In this document: positions 44,560 to 53,710 of the stretch, in pieces
Layout: every line of letters begins with the position of its first letter
How positions within the stretch are numbered: position 1 is the stretch's first letter
NCBI GenBank assembly: GCA_900315595.1
Contig: OMZQ01000009.1
Coordinates: forward strand, 1 to 56,294
Source of the DNA: an uncultured Eubacteriales bacterium
GTDB taxonomy: Bacteria; Bacillota; Clostridia; Oscillospirales; Oscillospiraceae
Length of the DNA stretch: 56,294 bases
Reading direction: 5' to 3'
Program-made: the position numbers and the translations under genes
Notes under the pieces: generated by a model
Database searches by the model: none
Seen by the model: only the letters and a program-made list of their open reading frames with translations
Told to the model about the DNA's origin: nothing

Positions 44560-45684
44560 TCAGGTCTTTGCCAGGTCGAGAACCGTCTGGCAGATGCGCT
44601 CTGCGCTGTCCACCACGGCCATCTCGTGCAGGGCGGATCGCATGGATTCCCGCCGCGGCGCGTCGCGCAGAAGGGCGTCAGCGGCCTCGTAGAGAGCCTG
44701 CGCGGTCAAGCCGGGTTCGGTCAGAACCACGGCGGCCTTGTGCCGCTCCAGCACGCGGGCGTTCTTCTCCTGGTGGTTGTCGGTCACGTTGGGGGAGGGA
44801 ACGATGATGCAGGGCGTGCCCGCAGCCTGGATCTCGTTCAGCGTGGAGGCCCCGGCGCGTGTAATGATCAGATCCGCTGCCGCCATGAGCTGGGGCATAT
44901 TGTAAATATACTCCCGCATTTCCAACTGCGGATGGGCCTCCAGATCCAGACCGTGCTCCTTCGCCCAGTCCGGCATCCAGCGCCAGCCGTAGGAGCCTGT
45001 AGCGTGGATATGCCGCCAGGGACAGCCGTTCTGCACCTCCAGCAGCATGAAGTCGGTGATCATACGGTTCATCTCGCGGGCGCCGAGACTGCCCCAGGCG
45101 GAGATGACCAGCGGCTCGTCTCCGAGCCCGAGCGCGCGCCTTGCGTCGGCGCGCTTGGTATACAGAAAATCCTCCCGGACCGGCATGCCGACCACCTGAA
45201 CCCGTTCGGGGTTCTTGTAGTAGTCCCGGCTTTCGGGGAAGCAGACCATGATCCGCGATGCAGTGTCTGCGACCATCCGGGTCGTCAGACCGGGCATGGC
45301 GTTGGCCTCGTGGACGGCCGTGGGCACGCCGCGCCTGGCTCCCTGCTTGAGCATCGGGTAGGAGGCGTAGCCGCCGGTTCCGACGATGACGTCAGGCCGG
45401 AACTCCTTGAGGATCCGGTCGGCCTTTTTCAGCGAGCCGTGCAGATTTTTCAGCGTGATCAGATTGTGCCAGATGCCCTTCGGCGTCAGCTTGCGCTGGT
45501 AATTGGAGATTTTCAGCGTTTCCAGCCGGAATCCCTCGCGCGGGACCAGCTTGTTTTCCATTCCGTCCTCCGCGCCGACGAAGAGGATCTCAGCGTCCGG
45601 CCGCCGGGCCTGGAGGAGCTTTGCCACGGAGATGGCGGGATTGATATGTCCGGCGGTACCGCCGCAGGTAAAGATCACTCTCAT
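44560..45684 (-). CDS. murG: UDP-GlcNAc:undecaprenyl-pyrophosphoryl-MurNAc-pentapeptide GlcNAc transferase
   Basis: 374 aa from MRVIFTCGG. GGTAGHINP at 8-16 is the N-terminal donor loop; GTGGYASYP, ITRAGASTLNEI and PSPNVTDNHQEKNA are the second G-loop and sugar-nucleotide site. It makes lipid II on the inner membrane face. I start it at 45684, where GGAGG is properly spaced and the ATG overlaps the ftsW stop as ATGA. Confidence 0.95.
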   Translation of the reverse strand: MRVIFTCGGTAGHINPAISVAKLLQARRPDAEILFVGAEDGMENKLVPREGFRLETLKISNYQRKLTPKGIWHNLITLKNLHGSLKKADRILKEFRPDVIVGTGGYASYPMLKQGARRGVPTAVHEANAMPGLTTRMVADTASRIMVCFPESRDYYKNPERVQVVGMPVREDFLYTKRADARRALGLGDEPLVISAWGSLGAREMNRMITDFMLLEVQNGCPWRHIHATGSYGWRWMPDWAKEHGLDLEAHPQLEMREYIYNMPQLMAAADLIITRAGASTLNEIQAAGTPCIIVPSPNVTDNHQEKNARVLERHKAAVVLTEPGLTAQALYEAADALLRDAPRRESMRSALHEMAVVDSAERICQTVLDLAKT

Positions 45685-46856
45685 GCCGATTTCCTCCGCA
45701 ATGCCCGCTTGTTTACGCACCAGCGCGAAACGCTGAGCACGACGCCCATCTCAAACATCTGCAGCAGCAGGGCCGTGCCGCCGTAGGAGAAGAAGGGCAG
45801 GGAAATGCCCGTGGAGGGCAGGAATTTCGTGACGACGCCGATGTTGAAGAAGACCTGGATGGCGAGCTTCGTCGTAAAGCCTGCGGCGACCAGAGTGCCG
45901 AACCGGTCGCGGGCATGGATCGCGATCCAATAGCCGCGCAGGATCAGCAGCATGAACAGGAGCATCACGCCGACCGCTCCGACGAAGCCGAGCTCCTCGC
46001 AGACGATGGCGAAAATGTAGTCGTTGTGGCTCTCCGGGAGATAGAGGTATTTCTGGCGGCTGCGCCCGAAGCCCAGACCAAGCAGTCCCCCCGAGCCAAT
46101 GGCATAGCGGGACTGAATGATCTGATAGCCGCTGCCCAGGGGATCGCTCTCCGGGTCGCGGTGGGTCGCAATCCGGGCGTTGGCATAGCCGTGGCTGCCC
46201 AGATAGATCACCAGAAAGACTGCCACCAGAACGCCGCCGATCAGGAACCAGCGCTTCTGCGTGCCGCCGATCAGCATGAGAATGGCCCCGATCAGCATGA
46301 TGATCAGGGTGGCGGAGAGGTGCTTCTCCAGAACCAGCAGACCGGCGACCATCACGAGTATGACGGCGTAAGGCAGAACGCCGTAGCGGAAGGTGTTCAT
46401 CTTATCCTGCCAGACGGCCATCATCGCCGCGAAGGTCAGGATCAGACCGAGCTTTGCGATCTCGGAGGGCTGAAATTCAATGCCGATCTTGAGCCAGCGG
46501 GTCGCGCCGTTGTGGGTCACGCCGACGCCGGGGATCAGCACCATCACCAGCAGGACCATGGAGACCGCGAGGATCGGCAGGGCCAGACGGTACCAGATAA
46601 AGTAGTTCAGGCGTCCGACCACGATGGTGACCAGGATCCCGCCCGCCGCGAACATCGCCTGACGAACGAAGTAGAAGGCGGAATTGCCGGTATCATAATA
46701 GGCCTTTGCATAGCTGGCGGAGAACATCATCAGCACGCCGATGGAGACCAGTAGAACCGTCAGCACCAGATAGGGCATATCCAGAATGCCGGTTTCGTCC
46801 AGCTCCTGCGGCTTCAGCCGCTCCATCGGGTCCTGTTTTTTCCGAAACAAAGCCAT
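45681..46856 (-). CDS. ftsW: Lipid II polymerase FtsW (SEDS)
   Basis: 391 aa, about ten transmembrane helices. LKIGIEFQPSEIAKLG carries the SEDS signature, and the ESHNDYIFAIVCEELGFVG and SLPFFSYGG loops are present. It polymerises glycan strands with the PBP encoded upstream in the same cluster. The start MALFRKK is chosen because GGAG lies just before it; a longer reading would begin in the mraY-ftsW gap. In most Firmicutes murD would sit between mraY and ftsW; it is absent here. Confidence 0.93.
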   Translation of the reverse strand: MALFRKKQDPMERLKPQELDETGILDMPYLVLTVLLVSIGVLMMFSASYAKAYYDTGNSAFYFVRQAMFAAGGILVTIVVGRLNYFIWYRLALPILAVSMVLLVMVLIPGVGVTHNGATRWLKIGIEFQPSEIAKLGLILTFAAMMAVWQDKMNTFRYGVLPYAVILVMVAGLLVLEKHLSATLIIMLIGAILMLIGGTQKRWFLIGGVLVAVFLVIYLGSHGYANARIATHRDPESDPLGSGYQIIQSRYAIGSGGLLGLGFGRSRQKYLYLPESHNDYIFAIVCEELGFVGAVGVMLLFMLLILRGYWIAIHARDRFGTLVAAGFTTKLAIQVFFNIGVVTKFLPSTGISLPFFSYGGTALLLQMFEMGVVLSVSRWCVNKRALRRKSA

Positions 46857-46895
46857 AATTGCTCCAATCTCCGGCGCGCGGGCCGGCATGAGGAA

Positions 46896-47885
46896 TCAGC
46901 GCAGGGGGGCAGCGGCAAGATAGGCCAGCACGCACATGAGCAGGCTGACGCCGGAGAAGACCCACCAGATCTTGACCTCGCTCCAGCCGGACATCTCAAA
47001 GTGGTGGTGGATCGGCGTCATCTTGAAGATCCGCTTGCCGTGGGTCAGCTTGAAATAGCTCACCTGCATGATAACGGAAACGGTCTCGACGATGTAGACG
47101 AAGCCGACCAGAATCAGGATCAGGGGCATATCCAGGGCAAAGGCCAGGCCGCACACCGCGCCGCCCAGGAAGAGGGAGCCGGTGTCGCCCATGAAGGTCT
47201 TGGCCGGATGGAAGTTATAGCAGAGGAAGCCCGCAAGTCCGCCCAGCAGGACGGAGGGGAAGATCGCCAGCTCCGCCTTGTGCAGGGAGAGGGCCGTCAC
47301 CAGGAAGAAGACCATGACCGGGATCGTCACGCCGGTTGCCAGACCGTCTACGCCGTCGGTCAGATTGACCGCGTTCACGGTGCCGACGATGACGAAGACC
47401 GCAAAGGGGATGTAGACCCAGATCGGAATGCTCCAGCGGACGGCGGTGAAGGGGATCCAGAGACTGGCCGTCATATGTCCGGCCTTGTACAGCAGGAAGA
47501 GGTACAGGGCCGAGGCCAGAAGCTGCAGGGCCATCTTCTGCCAGGCCTTCAGGCCGAGATTCTGCTTCTTCTTGACCTTGAAGTAGTCGTCCAGGAAGCC
47601 GATTGCGCCGAAGACCAGAGCAAAGGCGAAGACGAAGGCCGAGGTCCAGGTCTTGGTGATCGCGCAGAGGACAACCGTGCCGATCAGGGCGGTCAGGATA
47701 AAGATCAGACCGCCCATGGCCGGGGTGCCGGCCTTGGAGGCGTGCCACTTGGGGCCGATCTCGCGGATGGTCTGCCCGGCCTTCATGGCGCGCAGCCAGG
47801 GGATGATGAAGCGGCCTGCGATCAGTGCGATCACGAAGCAGGGCAGCATGGACAGGATGATAGTCAATACGGAACCTTCAGTCAT
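46896..47885 (-). CDS. mraY: Phospho-N-acetylmuramoyl-pentapeptide-transferase
   Basis: 329 aa, ten-helix membrane enzyme. GTPAMGGLIF, the catalytic Asp region FLDDYFKVKKKQNLGL, NLTDGVDGLATG, and FMGDTGSLFLGG with MTPIHHHFEMSGWSE at the end are all typical. It transfers phospho-MurNAc-pentapeptide to undecaprenyl phosphate, giving lipid I. It follows murE-murF by 46 bp. Confidence 0.96.
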   Translation of the reverse strand: MTEGSVLTIILSMLPCFVIALIAGRFIIPWLRAMKAGQTIREIGPKWHASKAGTPAMGGLIFILTALIGTVVLCAITKTWTSAFVFAFALVFGAIGFLDDYFKVKKKQNLGLKAWQKMALQLLASALYLFLLYKAGHMTASLWIPFTAVRWSIPIWVYIPFAVFVIVGTVNAVNLTDGVDGLATGVTIPVMVFFLVTALSLHKAELAIFPSVLLGGLAGFLCYNFHPAKTFMGDTGSLFLGGAVCGLAFALDMPLILILVGFVYIVETVSVIMQVSYFKLTHGKRIFKMTPIHHHFEMSGWSEVKIWWVFSGVSLLMCVLAYLAAAPLR

Positions 47886-47931
47886 GGGTGATCCCTCCGT
47901 TGGCAGCGTCAGTCAAGGACGCGGCTGTCTT

Positions 47932-50730
47932 TCAAATCTCTTCTTTGAATTTTTTGGCGAGCTGCTCCAGGTGCATGCCGTGACTTGCCTTGAACAGCAG
48001 GACGTCGCCGGGCTTTGCCTCTGCGCGAAGGGCTTCGAGCAGGGCGTCCTGGCTTTCAAACCAGCGACCCTTCTCTCCGGCGGCCTGCGCAAGCGCATAG
48101 CTCATCGGCCCGCAGGCAAGCACCAGATCGGCGGCCTCTGCAGCGAGCCTTCCCACCTTGCGGTGGGCTTCCGGGGCGTAGTCGTCCAGCTCCAGCATAT
48201 CGCTCAGCACTGCGATCCGACGGCCCGCGTCGCTGCGGCCTGCCAGAACCGACAGGGCAGCTTGCATCGAGTCCGGCCCGGCATTGTAGCAGTCGATGAT
48301 CAGCGTATAGCCGCCGACCGTCTCGGTCCGCTGGCGGTCGCCGGTGTTGCGGAAGTCCGCAAGGCCGGCGGCGATCTGCGCCGGGCTCAAGCCCAGCTCC
48401 AGACCGGTCAGGGCCGCGCTCAGGGCGTTCATGGCGTTGTGGCGGCCCGCCACGGGTACGGTCAGGGGGAAGCGCCGGTCCAGACCAACGGCAGTGAAGC
48501 GGATCTCATTCTCGTCCTCGATCAGCTCCTCACCGCGCAGGGTGCAATCCGCGCCGAAGCCGAAGGTCAGGGTCCTGTGGCCGGTCTGCGCGACCCGAAG
48601 CAGATCGTCGTCGCCGTTCAGAATCACAAGGCCGTCCGGCCCCATGCCGTCGATGATATCCAGCTTTTCCCGGCAAATGTTCTCGCGTGAGCCGAGATTC
48701 CCAATGTGCGACTCCCCGATCTTGGTGATGACGGCGGCGTCCGGGCGGGCGATCTGCGTCAGATAGGAGATCTCGCCCCGGTGGTTCATACCCATCTCCA
48801 CCACGGCAAATTCGGTGTCCCGCCGCAGACTGAGCACGGTGATCGGCACACCGATGTCGTTGTTGTAGTTTTTGAGGGTGCACTGGGTTCGGAAGCCCTC
48901 GCTCAGGACGGCGGCGATCATTTCCTTGGTCGTGGTCTTGCCGACGCTTCCGGTCACGCCGACGACCTTGACGGGGAGGGTCCGGCGATAGGCGCGGGCA
49001 ATGTCGCCCATCGCCTTCGTAACGTCCGGCACCACGATCATCGGGATGCCGGGGAGCTGGCGGGTTCCCAGCGCGCCGGAGGCTCCGCGCTTCATTGCGT
49101 CGGGGATGTAGTCGTGTCCGTCCGCCTTTTCGCCGCGCAGGGCGGCAAAGAGCATCCCTTCGCTCAGCTCGCGGGTGTCGTTTCGAAGTCCGGCAAAGCA
49201 GCGGTCTGCAAACTCCGGCAGGACCTCGCCGCCGCACCATTCGGCTGCCTGGGCGAAGGTGATGGCGTTGGACTGGGCTGCAGCCCGGTCAGAGGCCAGC
49301 ACGCGGGCGACCTCCTCGCGCTCGTCCAGGTGGAACTTTTCTTGATTGATCTCCTGATAGGTCTCGTGACCCTTGCCGCAGAGAACGATGATGTCATCCT
49401 TCCTTGCCTCGTGCATGGCGCGAGCGATGGCAGCGCGGCGGTTTTCTACGACCAGATACGGCCTGTCCAGACCCTTCACGCCTGCCAGAATGTCCTGAAT
49501 GATCGCGCCGGGGACTTCGGTCCGGGGATTGTCGGAGGTGATCACGGCCAGATCCGAGCAGCGGACGCCGATTTCGCCCATGATGGGACGCTTCGCTGCG
49601 TCGCGGTCTCCGCCGCAGCCAAAGACGCCGATGACCCGGCCCTTGCAGAAGCCCCGCACGGAGCGCAGAACGTTCTCCAGGGCGTCCGGGGTGTGGGCGT
49701 AATCAATCAGAACGGTATAGTCTTTTCCGGGGGTCGGCACGACCTCGACCCGGCCCTTGACGCTCCTGGCCTCCGCCAGCGCGTCGGCGGCAGTCTCAAA
49801 GTCCAGACCGAGCGCAAGCGCGCAGCCCAGAACGGTCAGGGCGTTGTACACCGTAAAGCCGCCGGGGATCTCAATGCGGACGGGGCGGACCCGACCCTGC
49901 CAGTGTGCATCGAAGGCCACGTGGTCGGAGCCCAGGACGGCGTTGGCAGCATAGAGGTCAGCGGCACCCTTTGCGGAGCTTGTCAGCTTTTCGCAGGGAG
50001 CCTCCGCCATCGTCCGGCGGACGGCCTCGTCGTCCGCGTTGAACACGCCGATGCGGCAGCGGTCAAAGAGAATCGCCTTGGCCTTCCGGTAGGCCTCCAT
50101 CGTCTTGTGGAAGTCCAGATGATCCTCGGTCAGGTTCGTGAACGCGCCGACGGCAAAGGGGATGCAGTCCACGCGGTGCAGGCAGAGGGCGTGAGAGCTG
50201 ACCTCCATTACGACGTGGGTGCAGCCCTTTTCCAGCATCTCGGCAAACAGGCCCTGAAGCTCAAAGCTCTCCGGGGTGGTTCGCTCGGTGTGCAAAACCT
50301 CGTCGCCGATCATGTTCTGGATCGTGCCGATCAGACCGACCTTTGCGCCGAGGACCCGTTCCAGCACGGATTTGAGCAGGAAGGTTACGGTCGTCTTGCC
50401 GTTGGTTCCGGTCACGCCGATCACGGTCAACCGCTCGGCGGGATGGCCGAACCAGTTTGCACCGAGGATCGCCAGAGCCGCGCGGGAATCCGCCACGCGG
50501 ACGAAGGGAATGCCGGCCTCCGGCTTCCGCTCGCAGAGGACGCAGACCGCGCCGCTTGCTGCGGCCTTCGGGATGTAGTCGTGCCCGTCGGTTTGGAAGC
50601 CGGTCACGGCCACAAACAGGTGTCCCGCCTGGGTTTCGCGGGAATCGTAGCTGACGCCGGTGATCTCGAGTTCCGGGTCGGCGTTGGTTTCCAGAACGGG
50701 AATATCCCGCAGCAGTTCAGAGAGCTTCAT
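47932..50730 (-). CDS. murE-murF: Fused UDP-MurNAc tripeptide synthetase and tripeptide:D-Ala-D-Ala ligase
   Basis: 932 aa, one continuous frame. Residues 1-480 are MurE: GVTGTNGKTT at 105-114, the carbamylated-Lys area, and DNPR at 400-403, the signature of meso-diaminopimelate specificity rather than lysine. Residues about 488-932 are MurF: GVTGSVGKTT at 591-600, KIGESHIGNLG, and RRIAVLSDMLELDDYAPEAHR. There is almost no linker between them. The two consecutive amino-acid additions are thus on one chain. Start MKLSELL has a weak GGATGTGAT ribosome site 18 bp after the PBP stop. Confidence 0.94.
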   Translation of the reverse strand: MKLSELLRDIPVLETNADPELEITGVSYDSRETQAGHLFVAVTGFQTDGHDYIPKAAASGAVCVLCERKPEAGIPFVRVADSRAALAILGANWFGHPAERLTVIGVTGTNGKTTVTFLLKSVLERVLGAKVGLIGTIQNMIGDEVLHTERTTPESFELQGLFAEMLEKGCTHVVMEVSSHALCLHRVDCIPFAVGAFTNLTEDHLDFHKTMEAYRKAKAILFDRCRIGVFNADDEAVRRTMAEAPCEKLTSSAKGAADLYAANAVLGSDHVAFDAHWQGRVRPVRIEIPGGFTVYNALTVLGCALALGLDFETAADALAEARSVKGRVEVVPTPGKDYTVLIDYAHTPDALENVLRSVRGFCKGRVIGVFGCGGDRDAAKRPIMGEIGVRCSDLAVITSDNPRTEVPGAIIQDILAGVKGLDRPYLVVENRRAAIARAMHEARKDDIIVLCGKGHETYQEINQEKFHLDEREEVARVLASDRAAAQSNAITFAQAAEWCGGEVLPEFADRCFAGLRNDTRELSEGMLFAALRGEKADGHDYIPDAMKRGASGALGTRQLPGIPMIVVPDVTKAMGDIARAYRRTLPVKVVGVTGSVGKTTTKEMIAAVLSEGFRTQCTLKNYNNDIGVPITVLSLRRDTEFAVVEMGMNHRGEISYLTQIARPDAAVITKIGESHIGNLGSRENICREKLDIIDGMGPDGLVILNGDDDLLRVAQTGHRTLTFGFGADCTLRGEELIEDENEIRFTAVGLDRRFPLTVPVAGRHNAMNALSAALTGLELGLSPAQIAAGLADFRNTGDRQRTETVGGYTLIIDCYNAGPDSMQAALSVLAGRSDAGRRIAVLSDMLELDDYAPEAHRKVGRLAAEAADLVLACGPMSYALAQAAGEKGRWFESQDALLEALRAEAKPGDVLLFKASHGMHLEQLAKKFKEEI

Positions 50731-50748
50731 TGTATCACATCCAATTCA

Positions 50749-53088
50749 TTAGTCAACCACTGAATTATCCGTCAGCTCCACGGTGATCGTCGTGCCGCGT
50801 GCAACCTCGGCGTCCGGTGCGTAGTCCTGATCGGTGACGGTGGCGTAGTAGAGATTCGAACCCTTGGTCTGCAGATACAGACCGCTGTTTGCAAGCATCT
50901 GATTGGCCTGAGCCATGGTCAGACCGCTCAGATCGGGAACCTTGACCTTGTCCGTCGGCACGGGCTCACCCATGTAGAGAATGACCTCGGAGTTGCCGGG
51001 GAGCATCTCGCCCGGGGCGGGGATCGTGCCGGTGACGGTCTCGCCGCTGCCGACGACGATATGCGTCAGGCTCACGGCGGCAAGCTCCGTGGCGGCCTCG
51101 GACTCGGTCAGATCGCGGACGTCGGGCATTTGCACGTTGACGGTTTTCATGTCCACGTCGGTATAGTCGGGCTGAACGCCCAGATAGAGCAGGGTGTCGG
51201 AGAAGATGTCGCGCACCACGGCGGTCGCCATAACGCCGCCGGAGATCCGGAAGCCGGTTCCGGGGGACGGCGTATCCAGAGCGACCAGGCAGATGTACTG
51301 CGGACGATCCATCGGAACGATGCCCACGAAGGAGACGATCTTATCGTCGGTCTGGTTGCCGTTCTCGTCGTAAACGTCCAGCTTTTCGGAGGTGCCGGTC
51401 TTGCCGCCGATCCGGTAGCCGGTCAGGGCGGCGTTGCCGCCGGTGCCCTCGGTGACGACGGATTCGATCAGGTCGCACATGATCCTGGAGGTCTCCTCAC
51501 TGATGACCTGACGGATGACGGTTCGCGTGTTCTTCTGGACCACATTGCCCTTGTCGTCCAGAACCTCGCTGACCACGTAGGGCTTGAGCAGATAGCCGCC
51601 GTTGACCACGGCGGAGATCGCCCGCACCATCTGGATCGGGGTCGGCTTGATGGACTGGCCGAAGGCGATCGTGGTCAACTGGGCATTCTTGACGAACTCA
51701 TCCTTTGGATGGAAGACGCCGGTTGCCTCGCCCTGCATGTCGATCCCGGTCTTCTCCAGGAAGCCGAAGGCGTCCACGTAGTTATACAGCCGCTCGCCCC
51801 CGATCATCAGACCGATGTCGGCAAAGGCAATGTTGCAGGAATTCTGAAGGGCCTGGGCGGTGTTTTCGGCGCGGTGTCCCTCCGGCTTCCAGCAGTGCAG
51901 CGTGTCTTGGCGGTCGGGGTAGTCCTTTTCGCCCGCGCAGTAGAAGGTCGTGTTCAGATCCACCGCGCCGCAGTCCAGTGCGGAGGCCAGCGTGATGGTC
52001 TTGAAGGTGGAGCCGGGCTCGTAGCCGTCGGAGACGCAGCGGTTGCGCCACTGGCGCAGGCGGGCTGCTGCCACGGTCTGGTTGTAGAGATCGGCCAGCT
52101 CCTTGTAGGCCTCGGTGCCCTCGGCGACCTGATCCATCTCCGTGCCGATCTCATCCAGCTTTTCCAGAACGCTCAGGTCGGTGATCTCCAGATAGTTGTT
52201 CGGGTCGTAGCTGCCCTCGATGGCCATGCCGACGATCTCGCCGGTGTTCACGTTCATCATGATTGCGAAGCCGCCGTTTTTCACGTCGTACTTCTCCACC
52301 GCGGCCTTGAGATTCTTTTCGAGCATGCGCTGGACCTGGGCGTCGATGGTCAGCACCAGGGAGCTGCCGTCAGAGGCCTCATAGAGCTTCTCGTAGGAGT
52401 AGAGCATTTCGGTCTGGTAGTTGCCCTTCGTGGTGATGACCGCGCCGGGCGTTCCCTGCAGGAGCTTGTCGTAATAGGCCTCCAGACCGTCCGCGCCGAC
52501 GTTTTCCGCATTCACGAAGCCGACGACCTGGGCCGCCGTGGCGGGCGTGGCGTAGTGCCGCTTGGAGCCGGGCTCCAGATGGATGCCGGTCAGCTTGTTG
52601 TCGGTGATGAATTTACGGACCTGCTCGGCTACCTCGTATTCCTGCTGGGTGGCAATGACCTCGTACTGGCGGTCGATCTTGGCTGCCTTCTTGCGGATCA
52701 TTTCCTCGTCCACGTTCAGAATGCGGCTCAGCTCCGATGCAATGAAGTCCACGTCCTCCTCGGCGTTGTGGATCTCCAGCGGGTCGAGAAAGACGGTCTC
52801 GACCGTGGAGGAGGCGGCGATGATCTTCATGTTGCGGTCGTAGATCGTTCCGCGGTCCGCCGGGACCGCCGTGGTCCGGGTCTGGTTGCTGATGGCAGCG
52901 GATTCGTACTTGTCGTGATCCACGATCATCAGTGTGAACAACTGGTAGAACAGCGGCAGGAAGAGCAGAATGCCGCAGACCAGCATGATGGCGGTGGTTC
53001 GGCGCAGAACGCCGTGGTTGGCCTTTTCGCGGTCATATGCGGGGCGTTCGCCCGGGCGGACGATCCGGATGTTCGCTTCTTTCGCCAC
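50749..53088 (-). CDS. ftsI: Septal penicillin-binding protein 2/SpoVD-type transpeptidase with PASTA domains
   Basis: 779 aa from GTG at 53088, downstream of AAAGGAGG; a TTG upstream overlaps that ribosome site. A transmembrane helix (about 30-55) leads to the dimerisation domain (PADRGTIYDRN) and the transpeptidase: S360-T-F-K363 nucleophile, SCN, and KTGTS. A helix-rich insert of about 40 residues precedes the SxxK motif. Two PASTA domains occupy about 645-779. It crosslinks peptidoglycan at the septum. Whether it is the vegetative or the sporulation version (SpoVD) cannot be fixed. Confidence 0.93.
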   Translation of the reverse strand: MAKEANIRIVRPGERPAYDREKANHGVLRRTTAIMLVCGILLFLPLFYQLFTLMIVDHDKYESAAISNQTRTTAVPADRGTIYDRNMKIIAASSTVETVFLDPLEIHNAEEDVDFIASELSRILNVDEEMIRKKAAKIDRQYEVIATQQEYEVAEQVRKFITDNKLTGIHLEPGSKRHYATPATAAQVVGFVNAENVGADGLEAYYDKLLQGTPGAVITTKGNYQTEMLYSYEKLYEASDGSSLVLTIDAQVQRMLEKNLKAAVEKYDVKNGGFAIMMNVNTGEIVGMAIEGSYDPNNYLEITDLSVLEKLDEIGTEMDQVAEGTEAYKELADLYNQTVAAARLRQWRNRCVSDGYEPGSTFKTITLASALDCGAVDLNTTFYCAGEKDYPDRQDTLHCWKPEGHRAENTAQALQNSCNIAFADIGLMIGGERLYNYVDAFGFLEKTGIDMQGEATGVFHPKDEFVKNAQLTTIAFGQSIKPTPIQMVRAISAVVNGGYLLKPYVVSEVLDDKGNVVQKNTRTVIRQVISEETSRIMCDLIESVVTEGTGGNAALTGYRIGGKTGTSEKLDVYDENGNQTDDKIVSFVGIVPMDRPQYICLVALDTPSPGTGFRISGGVMATAVVRDIFSDTLLYLGVQPDYTDVDMKTVNVQMPDVRDLTESEAATELAAVSLTHIVVGSGETVTGTIPAPGEMLPGNSEVILYMGEPVPTDKVKVPDLSGLTMAQANQMLANSGLYLQTKGSNLYYATVTDQDYAPDAEVARGTTITVELTDNSVVD

Positions 53089-53122
53089 GCGGAGGCCTCC
53101 TTTCAAGGGTACTGAAATCGGT

Positions 53123-53154
53123 AAAAAGGGGCGGCACCGGGTGTCGCCCCTTTT
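53123..53154 (-). terminator. Intrinsic terminator inside the division cluster
   Basis: On the minus strand AAAAGGGGCGACACC, a short loop and GGTGCCGCCCCTTTTT, one mismatch in the stem. It lies between ftsL and the PBP gene. A second promoter after it was not seen. Confidence 0.75.
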
Positions 53155-53169
53155 AGCTTTATGGGTTTG

Positions 53170-53694
53170 TCAATGGAAATATTCCAGGATGCCGCGGAAG
53201 CTCCCGGTCATGGCGTCCAGCGCCTTTTGCAGGAAGGAGCGCTCGTCCACCTGCAGCACCTCGGCCCGGTCTGCGCCCGCCACGTTGATGTAGACGGTCT
53301 GCTTGGCCGTCGGGGTACTCATGCCGAGCTCCTTCGCCCGCGCTTCGATCTCGTCGAGATTGATGCGGCTCTCATAGGCCGAGCGGAGCTTGGCGGTTTC
53401 GTTCTGGGCGGCGGTCAGCTCGGCGCGGAGATCGCCGGCCTGATTCGTTGCCTCGTAAAGCTGAACGTAGCTGTACAGGACCATTGCCAGAAGAAAGACG
53501 ACCACAGCCAGACCGATTGCGGCCAGGGGCGCGATTTCCAGCTTGGCCTTCGGGGCCTTCTGCTTTTTGGAGGATACCTTTTCCTCCGGCAGGGCGGCGG
53601 GAATGGGTTGTACGGCGGTGTTGCCGTCAAACGGCCGCTCGTAGATCTGATAGGCCACAGAGCCCTCAAGATCGGGCAGTTGATTTTTCGCCAT
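53170..53694 (-). CDS. ftsL: FtsL-like septum protein
   Basis: 174 aa from MAKNQLPD, which follows AAAGGAG. A cytosolic tail, Lys-rich KKQKAPKAK, one transmembrane helix (54-77), and then a coiled coil (about 78-112, with LYEATNQAGDLRAELTAAQNE). The C-terminal part (AKELGMSTPT) fits FtsL/DivIC. It assembles with FtsQ and the PBP. Assignment rests on topology and position (rsmH-ftsL-PBP), since the family is poorly conserved. Confidence 0.82.
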   Translation of the reverse strand: MAKNQLPDLEGSVAYQIYERPFDGNTAVQPIPAALPEEKVSSKKQKAPKAKLEIAPLAAIGLAVVVFLLAMVLYSYVQLYEATNQAGDLRAELTAAQNETAKLRSAYESRINLDEIEARAKELGMSTPTAKQTVYINVAGADRAEVLQVDERSFLQKALDAMTGSFRGILEYFH

Positions 53695-53710
53695 AACGGG
53701 TCTCCTTTCT

